A stretch of 64,000 nucleotides of DNA, taken from contig JAPXFQ010002919.1 of assembly GCA_028564705.1 (NCBI GenBank), positions 2,542,001-2,606,000 on the forward strand, given 5' to 3'. This DNA is from Apricaphanius iberus. Its lineage: Eukaryota; Chordata; Actinopteri; Cyprinodontiformes; Aphaniidae. Position 1 is the stretch's first letter, and each line of letters starts with the position of its first letter. The notes below the pieces were generated by a model, which was given only the letters and a program-made list of their open reading frames with translations, was not told the origin of the DNA and ran no database searches. This document shows, piece by piece, positions 1 to 10,434 of the stretch. Both the position numbers and the translations under genes were made by a program.

Positions 1-309
1 ATGGCTGTCTATGACAAAAAAATTTAATAACAAAAACTGGTTCCAACCATCACTGCTATTGTTATGAATAAGAACCAGCTTGGTGGGCCAAGTTTAGGTG
101 GACAAACAATGAATTTGTGAAACTGAAATAAATCATAAGCATGAGCTTAACTAAACTGAAAGAGTCAGTAGAATCCATTTTAAACAGAAATCAATTGGCT
201 TTCTGTGGAAAATAATTGCCAATTATTCATGTGATTTCCGAAGCCAGATAATTGCACCAGATATGGTAGTTTACTTTATGTTTTATGATAAAATGAGGTA
301 AGAAAATGC

Positions 310-1198
310 TGATTGTGGATTATCTACCGATATCCGATATACTGATATAGCCTAACTCATAATTTCCGATACCGATATAAACCGATAACGATATGTGGGA
401 ACCCTCCCTCACAAAAAACAAAAACTACTAAACCCTTTTAAGTAACCACAATGAAATATGTTGTTTCATGCATACTTGAGTTTTAAAAATTTATAAAATG
501 TAATAAGTACTAGAATTTTAGTTAGGCAATTGAAAAATGTGCCATTTTTATTTTGTGTTAAAAAGTAGCTAAACATTTTCTCACACAGAGAATACTGACA
601 AAGGCCCACCACTCAGGACAAATTTCTACTTTTAGAAAATGTAAACAACATTATACCTTTATAGCATTAAGGTAAAGTGGAAACAACTGAAACAAGAATA
701 AAAAATAAAAACATTTAAGCAGGGCCAATAATTAACCTACTTTGGGTATTACAATCTTAAAAATAAAGTGGGCTTAAACACTGCATTAATTTAGCTCTAC
801 ATGTAACTGGCTAGTGGCCATAATTTAATACAATCAAACAAAAACATTGACTTAATTAGCCATCTTTCAAGTAACCAAATGTGCAAATTAAAACAGTGTC
901 AAAAAGAGGAAACAGTGACAGATTAGAGCCCAGTAAACAAAATTCAGTCCTTTGTTAAAGTTATCTTAAATTGAAAGTTGTCTCAAACAAATAATATCTC
1001 AAAAACTAAACCTCAAATCTGTCATATTTTTACATTATGAGAGAGAAAAGAAGTAGCTGAAGCGTTTGATTTATAATATGTGTATGGTGTGAAAAACTCA
1101 TCTTATTGAAAAAATAAAAACAGATACCTATAATTTCCGATATTACATTTTAATGCCAATATCGGCCGATAATGACTTTAGGCCGATCGGACATCCCT
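310..1198 (-). mobile_element. hAT-like nonautonomous DNA transposon relic
   Basis: The right end reads GGCCGATCGGACATCCCTA, the inverse of the TAGGGATGTCCGAT-type terminus of fish hAT elements. Blocks rich in CCGATAT/ATCGG words lie at 312-400 and 1135-1190, with AT-rich noncoding DNA between them. No transposase frame is visible. The left terminus is not clear and may be degraded or lie further left, so only the right boundary is trusted. The element sits inside the intron of the receptor gene to its right. Confidence 0.5.
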
Positions 1199-1463
1199 AA
1201 TTATTATTGAACTGTGCATATATGTGTCTCTTGGATTTTAGTAGTTTCTAATCTACATGTAATTTATGCTACAGAACATCCTAAAAGTTTGTCTTTACTT
1301 GTGCTAATTTATTAAGAACAGCAGAAACTCCATAACTTACTTTCTCAATATTTTTCCTTAATGAAAAGAATATCTTATTTTTAGCATCTAACTTCAAATT
1401 TTAAAGCTTGACAACGCCTCTCATGCTCAGTTGGATGCTAATTCTTTCCTTTGTCAGACTCAC

Positions 1464-1834
1464 CTGTCTGCCAAATGATGTTGAAGGTGTGCGTCCAGGG
1501 TGAGCAGCATTAACAGGAACATGGTAAACTGCCGGATCAGCAAGGGGCAACATACAAGTGTCATGCATGTGTAGAGACACTGGGCTTTTTGCAGGTTGAG
1601 TAAAAGAGTTACTGGAAGTCCTACTGCTCCACCCACAGCCCCCACACAGCCAAGACACAGCCGGAGACAAGATGAAACGCTCCCAGGTTGGATCCTGGCA
1701 CACTGAGCTTCCTGTTGGACATCAGCTACAGATCTGCTTCTGCTGCTGACCGCCATGCACAATCTTACACTGACCACAATCAAGAATAAAGAAAGAGTGC
1801 ACTGGCATAGGGAGTATAGCCAAATGAACTCCAT
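1464..1834 (-). CDS. Adenosine-receptor-like class A GPCR, exon coding TM1-TM3 (partial gene)
   Basis: This single exon on the minus strand encodes about 124 residues. It is preceded by a pyrimidine-rich acceptor (TTTTCCTTCAG, exon from 1836) two bases before the ATG, and it ends at a GTGAGT donor (1463-1458), phase 2. Residues 3-29 are hydrophobic (TM1), 56-80 form TM2 and 88-113 form TM3. Residues 73-124 align without gaps to adenosine receptor A1 as I know it: LP near the TM2 end, Cys90 at the 3.25 disulphide position, Gln102, and Asp114 at the DRY position. The donor falls just after TM3, where adenosine receptor genes carry their coding intron. Oddities: DRY is DAH, Asp2.50 is Gly65, Asn1.50 is Ser22, and the first intracellular loop is about 16 residues longer. 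The exon for TM4-TM7 should lie left of the window; none is seen in 1-1450. Inferred to be a membrane receptor of unknown ligand; a pseudogene is possible, although the frame is open. Confidence 0.6.
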
Positions 1835-1924
1835 TTCTGAAGGAAAATAAAAAGAGAGAAACTTATTTAAAAGTCAAAAAATAAATTCAAAAACTTTGTT
1901 TAGTAAAAAGGTTAAAGAAAATGT

Positions 1925-1946
1925 ATATTATATATATATATATATA
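1925..1946. repeat. (TA)n microsatellite
   Basis: An alternating AT run just upstream (on the minus strand) of the receptor exon acceptor. Confidence 0.9.
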
Positions 1947-2529
1947 CATCAGTGCTTATGCAAATACAGCTTTGTTTCCTCCTACAGTAGCTGCTGGCAG
2001 CACGCTGAGTTCCCACAGAGGTCTTCCACAAGCAGTCCTCAAGCAGCATAGATTGTTAAGAGAACGGTCAAACACATCAGAAAGCCAAATGTGAGAGGGA
2101 ATATGAATGAGAAAAGAGGGACAAAGAGTTAAGGAAATACTGAGGCTAAGCACAGTGGGTCCAAGTGCAGCATACATAAAACATTTGGCATGAGTGCAGG
2201 GGAAGGTATTGAAAGAATCAGAATGTGATGCAAGTTTGTGCTCCCAAAACAAAGAGAGTAGATTTTTTTTGATAGATATTGCAGAGCTGGAAACGTGCTC
2301 TGGGAACGAAAAGGTCAGGCTGGACCAAACTTGACAGAACTTCCCCACTGAGAATGTGAGCACCATGCAAACACAACAACAAACCAAGCAGGGTAGCAAC
2401 ACATCATTAACATTGCATTTTCCCTTTACCTTGCTTTGCTTGACCTTGTTTCACTTCTTAAGAGTGTAGCCCTTCTTTCAGTTATTGTCACTCAGAAGTA
2501 AATAGACTCAATCATTTAAAGTGTCTCAC

Positions 2530-3130
2530 AAAAATGTTCAAATAATATGACCTTGTTTGTGTAGTTTGTATTATATTTGGACAAGCTATATTCACAACAC
2601 CTTCTATGTATTGTCTTGTGCTTTAATGTGATAGACCAACACAAGGCAGTGCATCATTTTAAAGAGAAAGGAAAAGGACACATTTTTTTCTAAATGTCAG
2701 ACAAGTCATATTCTAAAGTTTGATAAGCATTTGTATTAAATCCCCTTTACTCTAACTCAAATAAAATATTCAATCTAATTGCCTTCAGAAGTTTTGTGAA
2801 CTAGCAGCATCATGAAGAGCAAGGAACACAGCAGACATGATGGAGAGAAAGTCTTGAAAGTGGGAGGAAAGACTTGAAAACTGATATTCAGAAAAGGTTT
2901 CCATTGCAAACTGACCGAGATTCAGGAAGCTGGCAAAGAAAAATGTGCAGATCTATCACGTAAAATCCCCCAAACAAACGTCTGTGACTGTAACAAAACG
3001 AGACATTAAAACACTCGAAAGATGTGAATATTTTTGATGATACTGTACAAGTCAGTCATGCCAGCTCACTTCTCCCCTGATTAGAAATTTTCACACCATT
3101 CGCAATGATTGGCAGCATGTTTTAGAGAAA
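2530..3130. mobile_element. Very degraded Tc1-like element fragment
   Basis: The stretch contains phrases typical of old Tc1-like elements of fish: AATGTGATAGACCAACACAA near 2628, like the terminal block of such elements, and an N-terminal-region-like stretch around 2800-2960 (AAGAGCAAGGAACACAGCAG). No frame survives and both boundaries are approximate. Assignment rests on word similarity only. Confidence 0.35.
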
Positions 3131-5696
3131 TTTTCCAAACAATAATTTAAAAAAAGCACAGTGGAAGAAAATTGAAATCGCAGATTTGCTGCGACCTGTC
3201 TGCTCAGTGTAATTAGTTTGACCTTTTCGAAACATTTGCAGTTTGTCATCACTTCAGTAATAATCATGGTTGGCAGGAATAACTTCTATATACCACTTCA
3301 TAATCACTTTTTACAGTCATCTCCTGTCTCACCATCTGAAGGGCCTGGGCAGAGATGATTTACTAAGCTAGATAATAAGCTTTAATCTTCCTTGTGAGCA
3401 AATTTTCAATTCAAATTGTTGGTTGGACTCTTGGAGTGTAATTAATTGTAATGATTAATCAATTTATATTATTTAATGGGGTGAAGGTTTTTAGCATCTG
3501 ATTCATACTAAAACATCATAGTTACCCGGAGTTTTCTTTGAAGGCAAATCAGAAGAAAAAAATACTATTACCTGTTTTAAGGCTCTGTGATGAGGCAGAT
3601 ACAATATAAAGAGCTCCTATCTGTCTTCTTTAAGTCTAAGTTGTCTTTTTTTATTTCCCTTCAGGATCTCTGTCTCTTGCTCTTACCTCTCACACTGCCC
3701 GTGCCCTCACCGACAGAATGAACCTGATTTATAAACCCCCTGCTTATCAGCCCGCCTTCTATCTATCTCCTGTCTCTGCAAACATATCAATTGTGTCAAT
3801 GTTGGAGTACAGCTGCCCTTTCCATCTAAAATGTGCAAAGGGCAACAGCACCTTTGCCATCCTGAGAACTATGCAAATAAAGGAGCATAAGCACACACTG
3901 AAATGAGGTGAAGCAGAGAGAAACCATTTTTACTCAAGTCTTCAGCTTTTTTTCCCTTTCTTTTAGATTGGTTCAATTTGTGTGGAATGGTGCACATAAG
4001 AGCTCGTAATCAATGTGCTTTTTGGTAGATGTGATGAATGAAGAAGAATCAAATCTACACAGAAAAAAATATTTCTCGTTATGAAGAACGCCTGTATTCC
4101 ATTCAGCAATATCTTTCATATTAAGGAAACTGGAAAGAATTTCTGTATATAATGCAGATCAAAAATGTTTTTGTTCATACTTGATTTAACTAGGATGTAA
4201 GCTGAGCCTAAAAATTATTTTTTAAATAACAGCAACAAGAAAAATATTTCAGGGAATTTATTGAAAAAGTACCCCAAAAAATCCAAGTAGGCTTTTCATA
4301 ATTCTATCAGGAGTTTAAGACCTTCACACAAAATAAAAAAATATTAAAAATGACTCTGTTATGAGTAGCACCACCAGTCTTGTTCCTTATAATAAGAAGT
4401 CATTTTTGGGGAATATTTTATTTGAGTGTTTCCAGTAGGCTGGTAAAAACACTACTTCATGGGAAGAAAATGGTTTTGAGAACAGCATCAGTGAGTTGAA
4501 CTTGACATATCATTAGGATTCTCCAAATGAGAGCAAAAATGTTTTGGGTCTTCTGCTAGATTTTTTTAGCTCAATCTTGAGATTGTTTGGCTGTTTGTAT
4601 GGCTCTCTTAAAAAAGTCCAATTTCAGCAGTGATACAGTTTTTGAGGCTAATGGTCTTAAAAATTTGAAAGGCTGATAAACAGCTTGCTAGAATTTAAAT
4701 GCTGTTTTCCACCAGCTAAATTTATTTAAAATAATTCTACAAGTTTTTTGTCTTTTTGTATTTTAAATCTCTAAACAAAATACTGTAATTTCTCCATTTC
4801 TAAGTTACCGGGATCTTCATATTCAATTAACTAAATTGACCTGTAAACTTTCTGGCTGAACTGAGTGCCCCTTATTGTCTGAATCACACAGTGCCAATAC
4901 TCACATAACCTGCTGGTTCTCTATAGGTGTGATTCTGCCCCCCTTGTCCTTGAAACACTCTGAAAGTGGCCTTAAGGTAGGCTGTGTGGGTCAGAGAAGT
5001 TGCTAATGTCAACAGGATTTAACTTAAAGAAGGTTACTGAGTGATGCTAAACACATGTCAATGGTGTGGTGGAAAAACTGAAATCTTACAGGGCCTTGAC
5101 ACAACAAAAAACGTAAAGAATGCTCAGCACGATAAAAATAAAAACATTTTTTACAGTCTGGTCTCAAAAGGGCAAGCAATCCTCTTTCAGATGCTTTTCA
5201 AAAAAAAAACTTTCTTGCCACATTCTAAGATTCATTCTACACCTTGGCATAAACTCCACAATATTTTCAGAAGTTGTATTTAGCTCTAGCTCAAACTATA
5301 CGACTACATTGCAGGGTTATATAATTCACAGTTCATGAATTTTTCTCACAGTGTACGACCCAATGCTTGGATGTGACCTGACTGCTTACACTGTGCGTGG
5401 GTACACAATATGTTGGAGTCTTGAGTCTAGAACAGCAGAGAAGTGGAAAAAAAATACAAAAGTGATAAGATGCTTGGTTGAGAAAGAAAGAATGCTCAAC
5501 ACAAACAGACGCAATTGAAGAAAAGTGTAAAAAGCGCATATATGCAATATGAGAGGTTCAACTAAATTTGGGTTGTGGTACTATCTAATTTATGTGATAC
5601 CCTCACAAGGAGCAACCAGAATTTCAAACAGATTTGATTTTAATGAGACCGTACAATTGCTGACCGGGGGCTGGTAGTGATGTTTTAGTCACTTCA
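3131..5696. other. Intergenic DNA, no gene recognised
   Basis: This is AT-rich sequence with only short open frames (80 codons or fewer). None has splice context or a recognisable domain. I see no RNA gene and no clear repeat boundary here. Confidence 0.6.
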
Positions 5697-5698
5697 AC

Positions 5699-6192
5699 GG
5701 GGCGACTATGGCTCAGGTGATAGGAATTGGAACCCGTAATCAGTGGGTTGCCAGTTCAAATCCCCACTCTATCCATCTCGGTCATTGTGTGCTTGGGCAA
5801 GACACATCAGCCCGTTTTGCTGGTGGTCAGAGGGCCCAGTAGCACCTGTGTCCAGCCCCCTCGCATGGGCAGCTGTGACTACACTGTAGCCTACCACTAT
5901 CAGCGTATGAATGTGTAAGTGAATGACTGAATGTAATCTTGTCTGAACTTTTATTTCTGTTTTATCTATGTGCAGGCTGCTGTACTGTGTCTTTTCTTCC
6001 ATTTTTGGTATTTTATCTGTTAGTTACGTATTTTGGATTCTGTACTTTGCACGTTTGTACAGCACTTTGTACGGCTTCTCATGCTGCCTTTTAATTCGCT
6101 CTATAAATAAAAATGGTATGGCATGGTAGTGAAAAACGCTTTGTGGTCCTCTGACTGAAAAAGTTCTTTACAAATGTAGGCCATTTACCATT
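5699..6192 (+). mobile_element. tRNA-derived SINE, interrupted by a nested insertion
   Basis: The head has a pol III A box (TGGCTCAGGTG, 5709-5719) and a B box (AGTTCAAATCC, 5753-5763) at normal tRNA-like spacing. The body runs to about 5936 (AGTGAATGACTGAATGTA) and resumes at about 6126 (AAAACGCTTTGTGGTCCTCTG), ending in CCATTTACCATT. About 190 bases between these (5937-6125) are a separate insertion with a LINE-like 3' tail (CAGCACTTTGTACGG, then TATAAATAAAAATGGTATGG). The same family recurs near 25405, 34046 (inverted) and 37796. Confidence 0.75.
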
Positions 6193-7944
6193 TTCTTGCT
6201 ACCCCATGTATATTATACAATGCAAAATACACGATTAAGTCAAAAATGTGACCTCCCCAAAAATTGTTGCATTAGTGGAAAATCACCTTAAATTCTCCAA
6301 AAACCCAACTCTGTGTACACAGCATAAGTGTCCAGATTCGGATGGCCTACCCGGAGCAGCACTAAGTGGGAAGGAAACATCTTAAGGGACTGATCAACCA
6401 ATCTGATGTGGACTTGGGATAACATAAGATCTGTCTCATTCGACAGCCAATGAAACAATTATTGTATCATTTTTCCTAAGGTATCTGGTTCAGAGAAAAT
6501 GTCCCTTTAGTCATAATGGAATCTCATGTCTAAGGCTCAATTTCTGACATTTTTGATTATCAGTATGTTATTAAAGTAGCAAATAATGATCTATTGCAGA
6601 CACAAACAAAATATTTAAATGTTCATGAATTTCAGAATTAGCAAAACCAATTCAACTTGTATTGAAAGGAGTTCTGGTAAAACTGTAAAAGTACCCATTT
6701 AGCAAGGTAAGATGCTCCTAATATTTTGAGATCTCGGGGGTGTACTTACTGGAAACAAGGCTAAATTGAATATACCTAATTCAAGGGCATTTGAAGAGAA
6801 GTTTTGTCAGTTAAAAAGGACAAGTTGAAACTGTTCACATGCAATACAAACCTTTATAAGCACTTGACATTTTTCCTTATTGGCAAATGAATCCATTAAT
6901 TTACTGATTTTTAACTGTTCAGGCAAATATTTTAAAAACTCACCTTTTAGACAAACATAGAAATAAAGCCTGAAACTACTGAAATTGGTTATTTAGGACT
7001 GTTTATGTTTCATTTTAATTTAATGCAAATGTCTTTCCTTGAACCGCAAAGCTAATAAGCCTTCAATCCTCAAAGCCCAAATATGTGTACAGACTATTCT
7101 GCCAACAGCGCCATGCTCCAGGCAGGGACACGCTGACCTGAATCAACAGACTGCCTTTCACAAAAACACAAATGTTTCATAGAAATGAGGCACAGAAACC
7201 AGAAGAGTAACTTTAATCCTGATGTAGTTTTAAATCTTTGAATTGGGCCCTAGAAGGAGCCTTGTGAAAAAAAATAGAATTAAATTTAATGCACATTAAA
7301 TAAAACAATCAATTGGTTTGTGGACTTTTACTTAGAAAATATGAATACAGTACCTTAATAAATATTACTATTTTGACAGATATTTTAACATTGGCATATA
7401 AACCAAGCTTGGTTGTTAACTGATGACATATAATTGGTTTATAAAATCAGAGATTACGTGTAAATTAATTACATTCTGATGACATCTATGAAACACTGCA
7501 ATAAAAATGTGTCAAATTGAAAAGGGTGCTAAACGGATCATGGAGTTAATTGGATGGGATTTCATTTTATGTTTTTAAACTAATTATTTTTTTTCCAAAC
7601 AGTTTGTAATTTTACATTACAAATGAAAAGGACCATTATGTAATGTTCCTTATAAAGTACAATGTAACAATATGCAGCAAAAAAAAACGAATGTTACACA
7701 TGTTCTAAAATGTGTTCACTGACTGTGTATGCATTTAATTACATTAAAAAAATGAGCTTGGTGTTTAATCATTCTCACTAATGTCAAACTTTCTCAATGT
7801 TTTATTTCTATGGAATTTTGCGTTTTAATATCCATTACTCTGATCCAATCAAATAATTAAAATACTTTATTTATTATTATTTAGTCATTAAGCTCTCATG
7901 GGATGGATAACTGTAACTTTCAGTGTAGCAAAATAGGTTCCTCT
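6193..7944. other. Intergenic DNA, no gene recognised
   Basis: This is AT-rich sequence without any long open frame. No RNA gene, clear repeat boundary or conserved coding motif was noticed. Confidence 0.6.
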
Positions 7945-8160
7945 TAAATTAGGTATGGACTTTGGTAGGGCCATTCTAACACACCAATATACTTTACAAT
8001 TAAATACTGTAATTACATTGTAGCTCTGGTTGATTGTTTAGTGAACATCCACCAACATCAACTCTGAACAGCTTCCATTCCCTGCTGAAGAAAAGCATCC
8101 CCCTCACAACATGATAGTGGCAGCATTGTGCTGCCACTATCATGTTGTGAATATGTTTTT
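7945..8160 (-). mobile_element. Tc1-like transposase fragment, antisense, ending in a fold-back
   Basis: On the minus strand this matches the 3' half of a Tc1-like transposase gene in broken form. The words GGGCCATTCTAACACACCAA and TTGTAGCTCTGGTTGATTG are the inverse of the block coding the region after the second catalytic Asp. GAAAAGCATCCCCCTCACAA is the inverse of the block coding the LWGCF motif. From 8126 the same block is repeated in the opposite direction, forming a perfect hairpin. Non-coding as it stands. Confidence 0.65.
8104..8150. repeat. Perfect 22-bp inverted repeat with a 3-base loop
   Basis: The left arm 8104-8125 is the exact reverse complement of the right arm 8129-8150. 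The loop is TTG. Both arms are the Tc1 segment around GGCAGCA...CATGTTGTG, so this is an inverted duplication of transposon sequence. Confidence 0.95.
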
Positions 8161-9056
8161 CAGGTTATACATTTTAATTTTTATCTGAATTCTAAAGGAA
8201 TTTGAATTACTTCATACATATTAGATTAAACCGTCAGATGTTTAGTGGGAAGGCATAGGATGTTTGTTTTCAATTGTTTGGAAATACATGTTCTTCCCTT
8301 ATCTACCTACAAAACATACTATTATTTAAAAATAATAATAATAATTTGTTTCCTTGTTATTCTGTTGTTTCAGTTTTCTGTTTAGTTTAGGGAACCATGC
8401 GTTTCATGGAAAAATATTAAAAAGAAGGGGTACTATCCAAACATGTTCAAAATCTATAAGTATAGCATTATATCAACACAACCATTGTAATATCAATTCA
8501 AGATTATATTCTTCTAAATCACTGTAAAGCTAAACTGAAGCTTACATTACATAAGCTTACCTTCAGAGAAAAGCTGTTTTGTCGCTGTTTAACTTATACA
8601 GCCTGACTCTACAGGCAAATTAAACATGAGGGAAAATCTTAGAAGTTACTAGTATTTCCCCGTACTATGTGTATTGTTTTTTGTTTTTTTTGCCCGTCCG
8701 ATTTGCACCGATCGCCATCTGCACTCATGTATATATTCATCTCTTTAGCACATTTTATTTTTAAGTGTTTGTCTTTTTTCGTGTGTTTGCACAAAGTACC
8801 GCAACAATTTCCTAATGTTGTAAATCGGCCCAACATTTGGCAATAAACTATTTCTGTTTCTGCTTCTGTAATAACCTACTGAAGCCTATCTTGCAGAGCA
8901 TTTTAAACAATTACTATTACTATTACGTTATTATTAATCATTATTAAGTAGTAGTTTTCATTTTTTTTTATTGACCGTATTATATTTTAGTGTTTAATTT
9001 TGCGAAAACTCTCAGTTGCTCAAATTGTCATTTAAAAACAGGAAGAGTAAAATAGA
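8161..9056. other. Intergenic DNA upstream of rps19
   Basis: No coding signal is seen here. A short AAT-rich run lies near 8330-8345. The 65-codon minus-strand frame at 8639-8836 has no recognisable content. Confidence 0.55.
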
Positions 9057-9110
9057 TCTCGCGAGAAAAAACAAGATTTGCCCGTTTTAACACGGGTTGG
9101 AAACCCCGTT
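9057..9110 (+). promoter_or_regulatory. rps19: rps19 core promoter with TCTCGCGAGA element
   Basis: The palindrome TCTCGCGAGA lies at 9057-9066, about 45-55 bases upstream of the pyrimidine tract where transcription should start. This element is known from vertebrate CpG-type housekeeping promoters, including ribosomal protein genes, and is bound by BANP (earlier linked to Kaiso). A TATA-like TTTTAA is at 9085-9090, roughly 25-30 bases before the likely start, flanked by a short inverted pair (CCCGT/ACGGG). Start position and factor binding are inferred. Confidence 0.75.
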
Positions 9111-9142
9111 CCTCCCTCTTCCCTCCGCTGTCCACAAGCGAG
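9111..9142 (+). other. rps19: rps19 noncoding exon 1 with 5' TOP tract
   Basis: The pyrimidine tract CCTCCCTCTTCCCTCC (9111-9126) is the expected terminal oligopyrimidine start of a ribosomal protein mRNA, which puts translation under mTOR/LARP1 control in animals. A donor GTAAAG begins at 9143. The ATG lies in the next exon directly after an acceptor, so this exon is untranslated and only about 20-32 bases long, depending on which C is the cap site. Confidence 0.75.
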
Positions 9143-10363
9143 GTAAAGCGCAGCTTTTCTCCGATTCACATTAATATTAAAAAATACCTTCACAACTTGT
9201 ATATTTCGTTCTCAAACGCATTCTACTAAAACGTCCTGTATGTATAATACAACTTTTTGATCTTTGTGGCAAAAATTTCAATATGGCTCTAAGCTTTTAA
9301 GTATTTAGAATGATCGGTTCTCAGTTTGGTTGGAAGCAATGGCTGCCCCCATGCTGCCTCATCTGGCCTGCTAGCACGGTTGGCTGTCTCTTATTTTAAA
9401 TGCTAGTTTGTAAGTGGTAGCACTACGCGGGAGTTATATCTTGTGTGATTAAATGTGTTATTTCATCAGCCTTACTGCATCGTGTTTAAATCATATATAT
9501 GATATACGTGGTATTTAGCTAACGTGCCGGCTACACCCGTTAGCTTCTCCCAAGTGTAGGATATCTAAATTCGTGACGTTTTACTCTTTATGGGCAATCG
9601 TGCGGGTTTGTTTTAAGGTTGGATTAAAGTGAGTCCTACATTTTTTTTACCCACTCTTGTTGGTAATAATGAATAAGCACAGCAAGGGACTCGGTCTACA
9701 AATTAGCCTTTAGCTAGAATGCTGATGCACAGACCGGTAATGCTAGCATGCATTGTGTTTCTAGTGAAATAAACATAAATTGACATTTTAACTTTAATTA
9801 CGCTATTAGTGTTGGATTTTGATAAGGAGAATGTGAATTAGGTAAAAGTTGATCTCAGTGCTGTTGTGTGGTCCAACACATGGCTTATTGCTAGAGACAT
9901 GCTGCATGTCATGTTTTACGGCTTCTGCAGTTTGTATATCTTTTAATAGAACAGTGGAGCAGAGGACAGATAATAACTTATTAAATTTAAGATTATATTT
10001 TATTTTATGTTCAAAGATATGTTCACTCATAAGCCAACCTATAACTAGGCTACATATAATCAGTTGCGTGTGGACAGCCCTCCTTTTTCCCACACTTTCT
10101 GATTGCATTTAAACTTTACATTAGTAGAGTGCTTATCACCGTTTTAAGCCACATTTGTTAGAAATACTCAAACCATTTCAGGTCAGTAAGGTCCCTTTGA
10201 ATAAGAACGTTGGGGTATTTTAAATAAAAGTTGTAAATTTATTCTGTTTATTTGTATAACATTATAAACAACCATATGGTTGATCAAGTGCTTAAACAGT
10301 AAAATAGGAATACAAGTCAAAAACACAGCATAAGCAAATATGTAATTGTTTTGTGTGTTGTAG

Positions 10364-10434
10364 ATGCCTGGTGTTACAGTGAAAGACGTCAACCAGCAGG
10401 AGTTTGTCCGTGCCCTTGCAGCTTTCCTGAAGAA
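10364..10434 (+). CDS. rps19: rps19 exon 2 (first coding exon, codons 1-24)
   Basis: The exon opens exactly at the ATG after a TTGTAG acceptor and ends before GTAAGT, phase 2. It encodes residues 1-23 and two bases of Lys24, covering the N-terminal helix. Confidence 0.96.

Noticed and set aside
1..1450. Second coding exon (TM4-TM7) of the receptor
   Set aside because: No open frame of the needed size on the minus strand; the stretch is mostly hAT relic, so the exon must lie outside the window.
1956..2402. 148-codon minus-strand frame with a signal-peptide-like start, upstream of the receptor exon
   Set aside because: About one or two frames of this length are expected by chance in the window. 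No donor fits a splice to the receptor exon acceptor and no family is recognised.
5709..5763. A box and B box suggesting a tRNA gene
   Set aside because: No cloverleaf with paired acceptor stem can be formed and the sequence continues into a SINE body.
8104..8150. Hairpin as a microRNA precursor
   Set aside because: The stem is too short for a normal Drosha substrate, pairing is perfect with a 3-base loop, and the sequence is transposon-derived.
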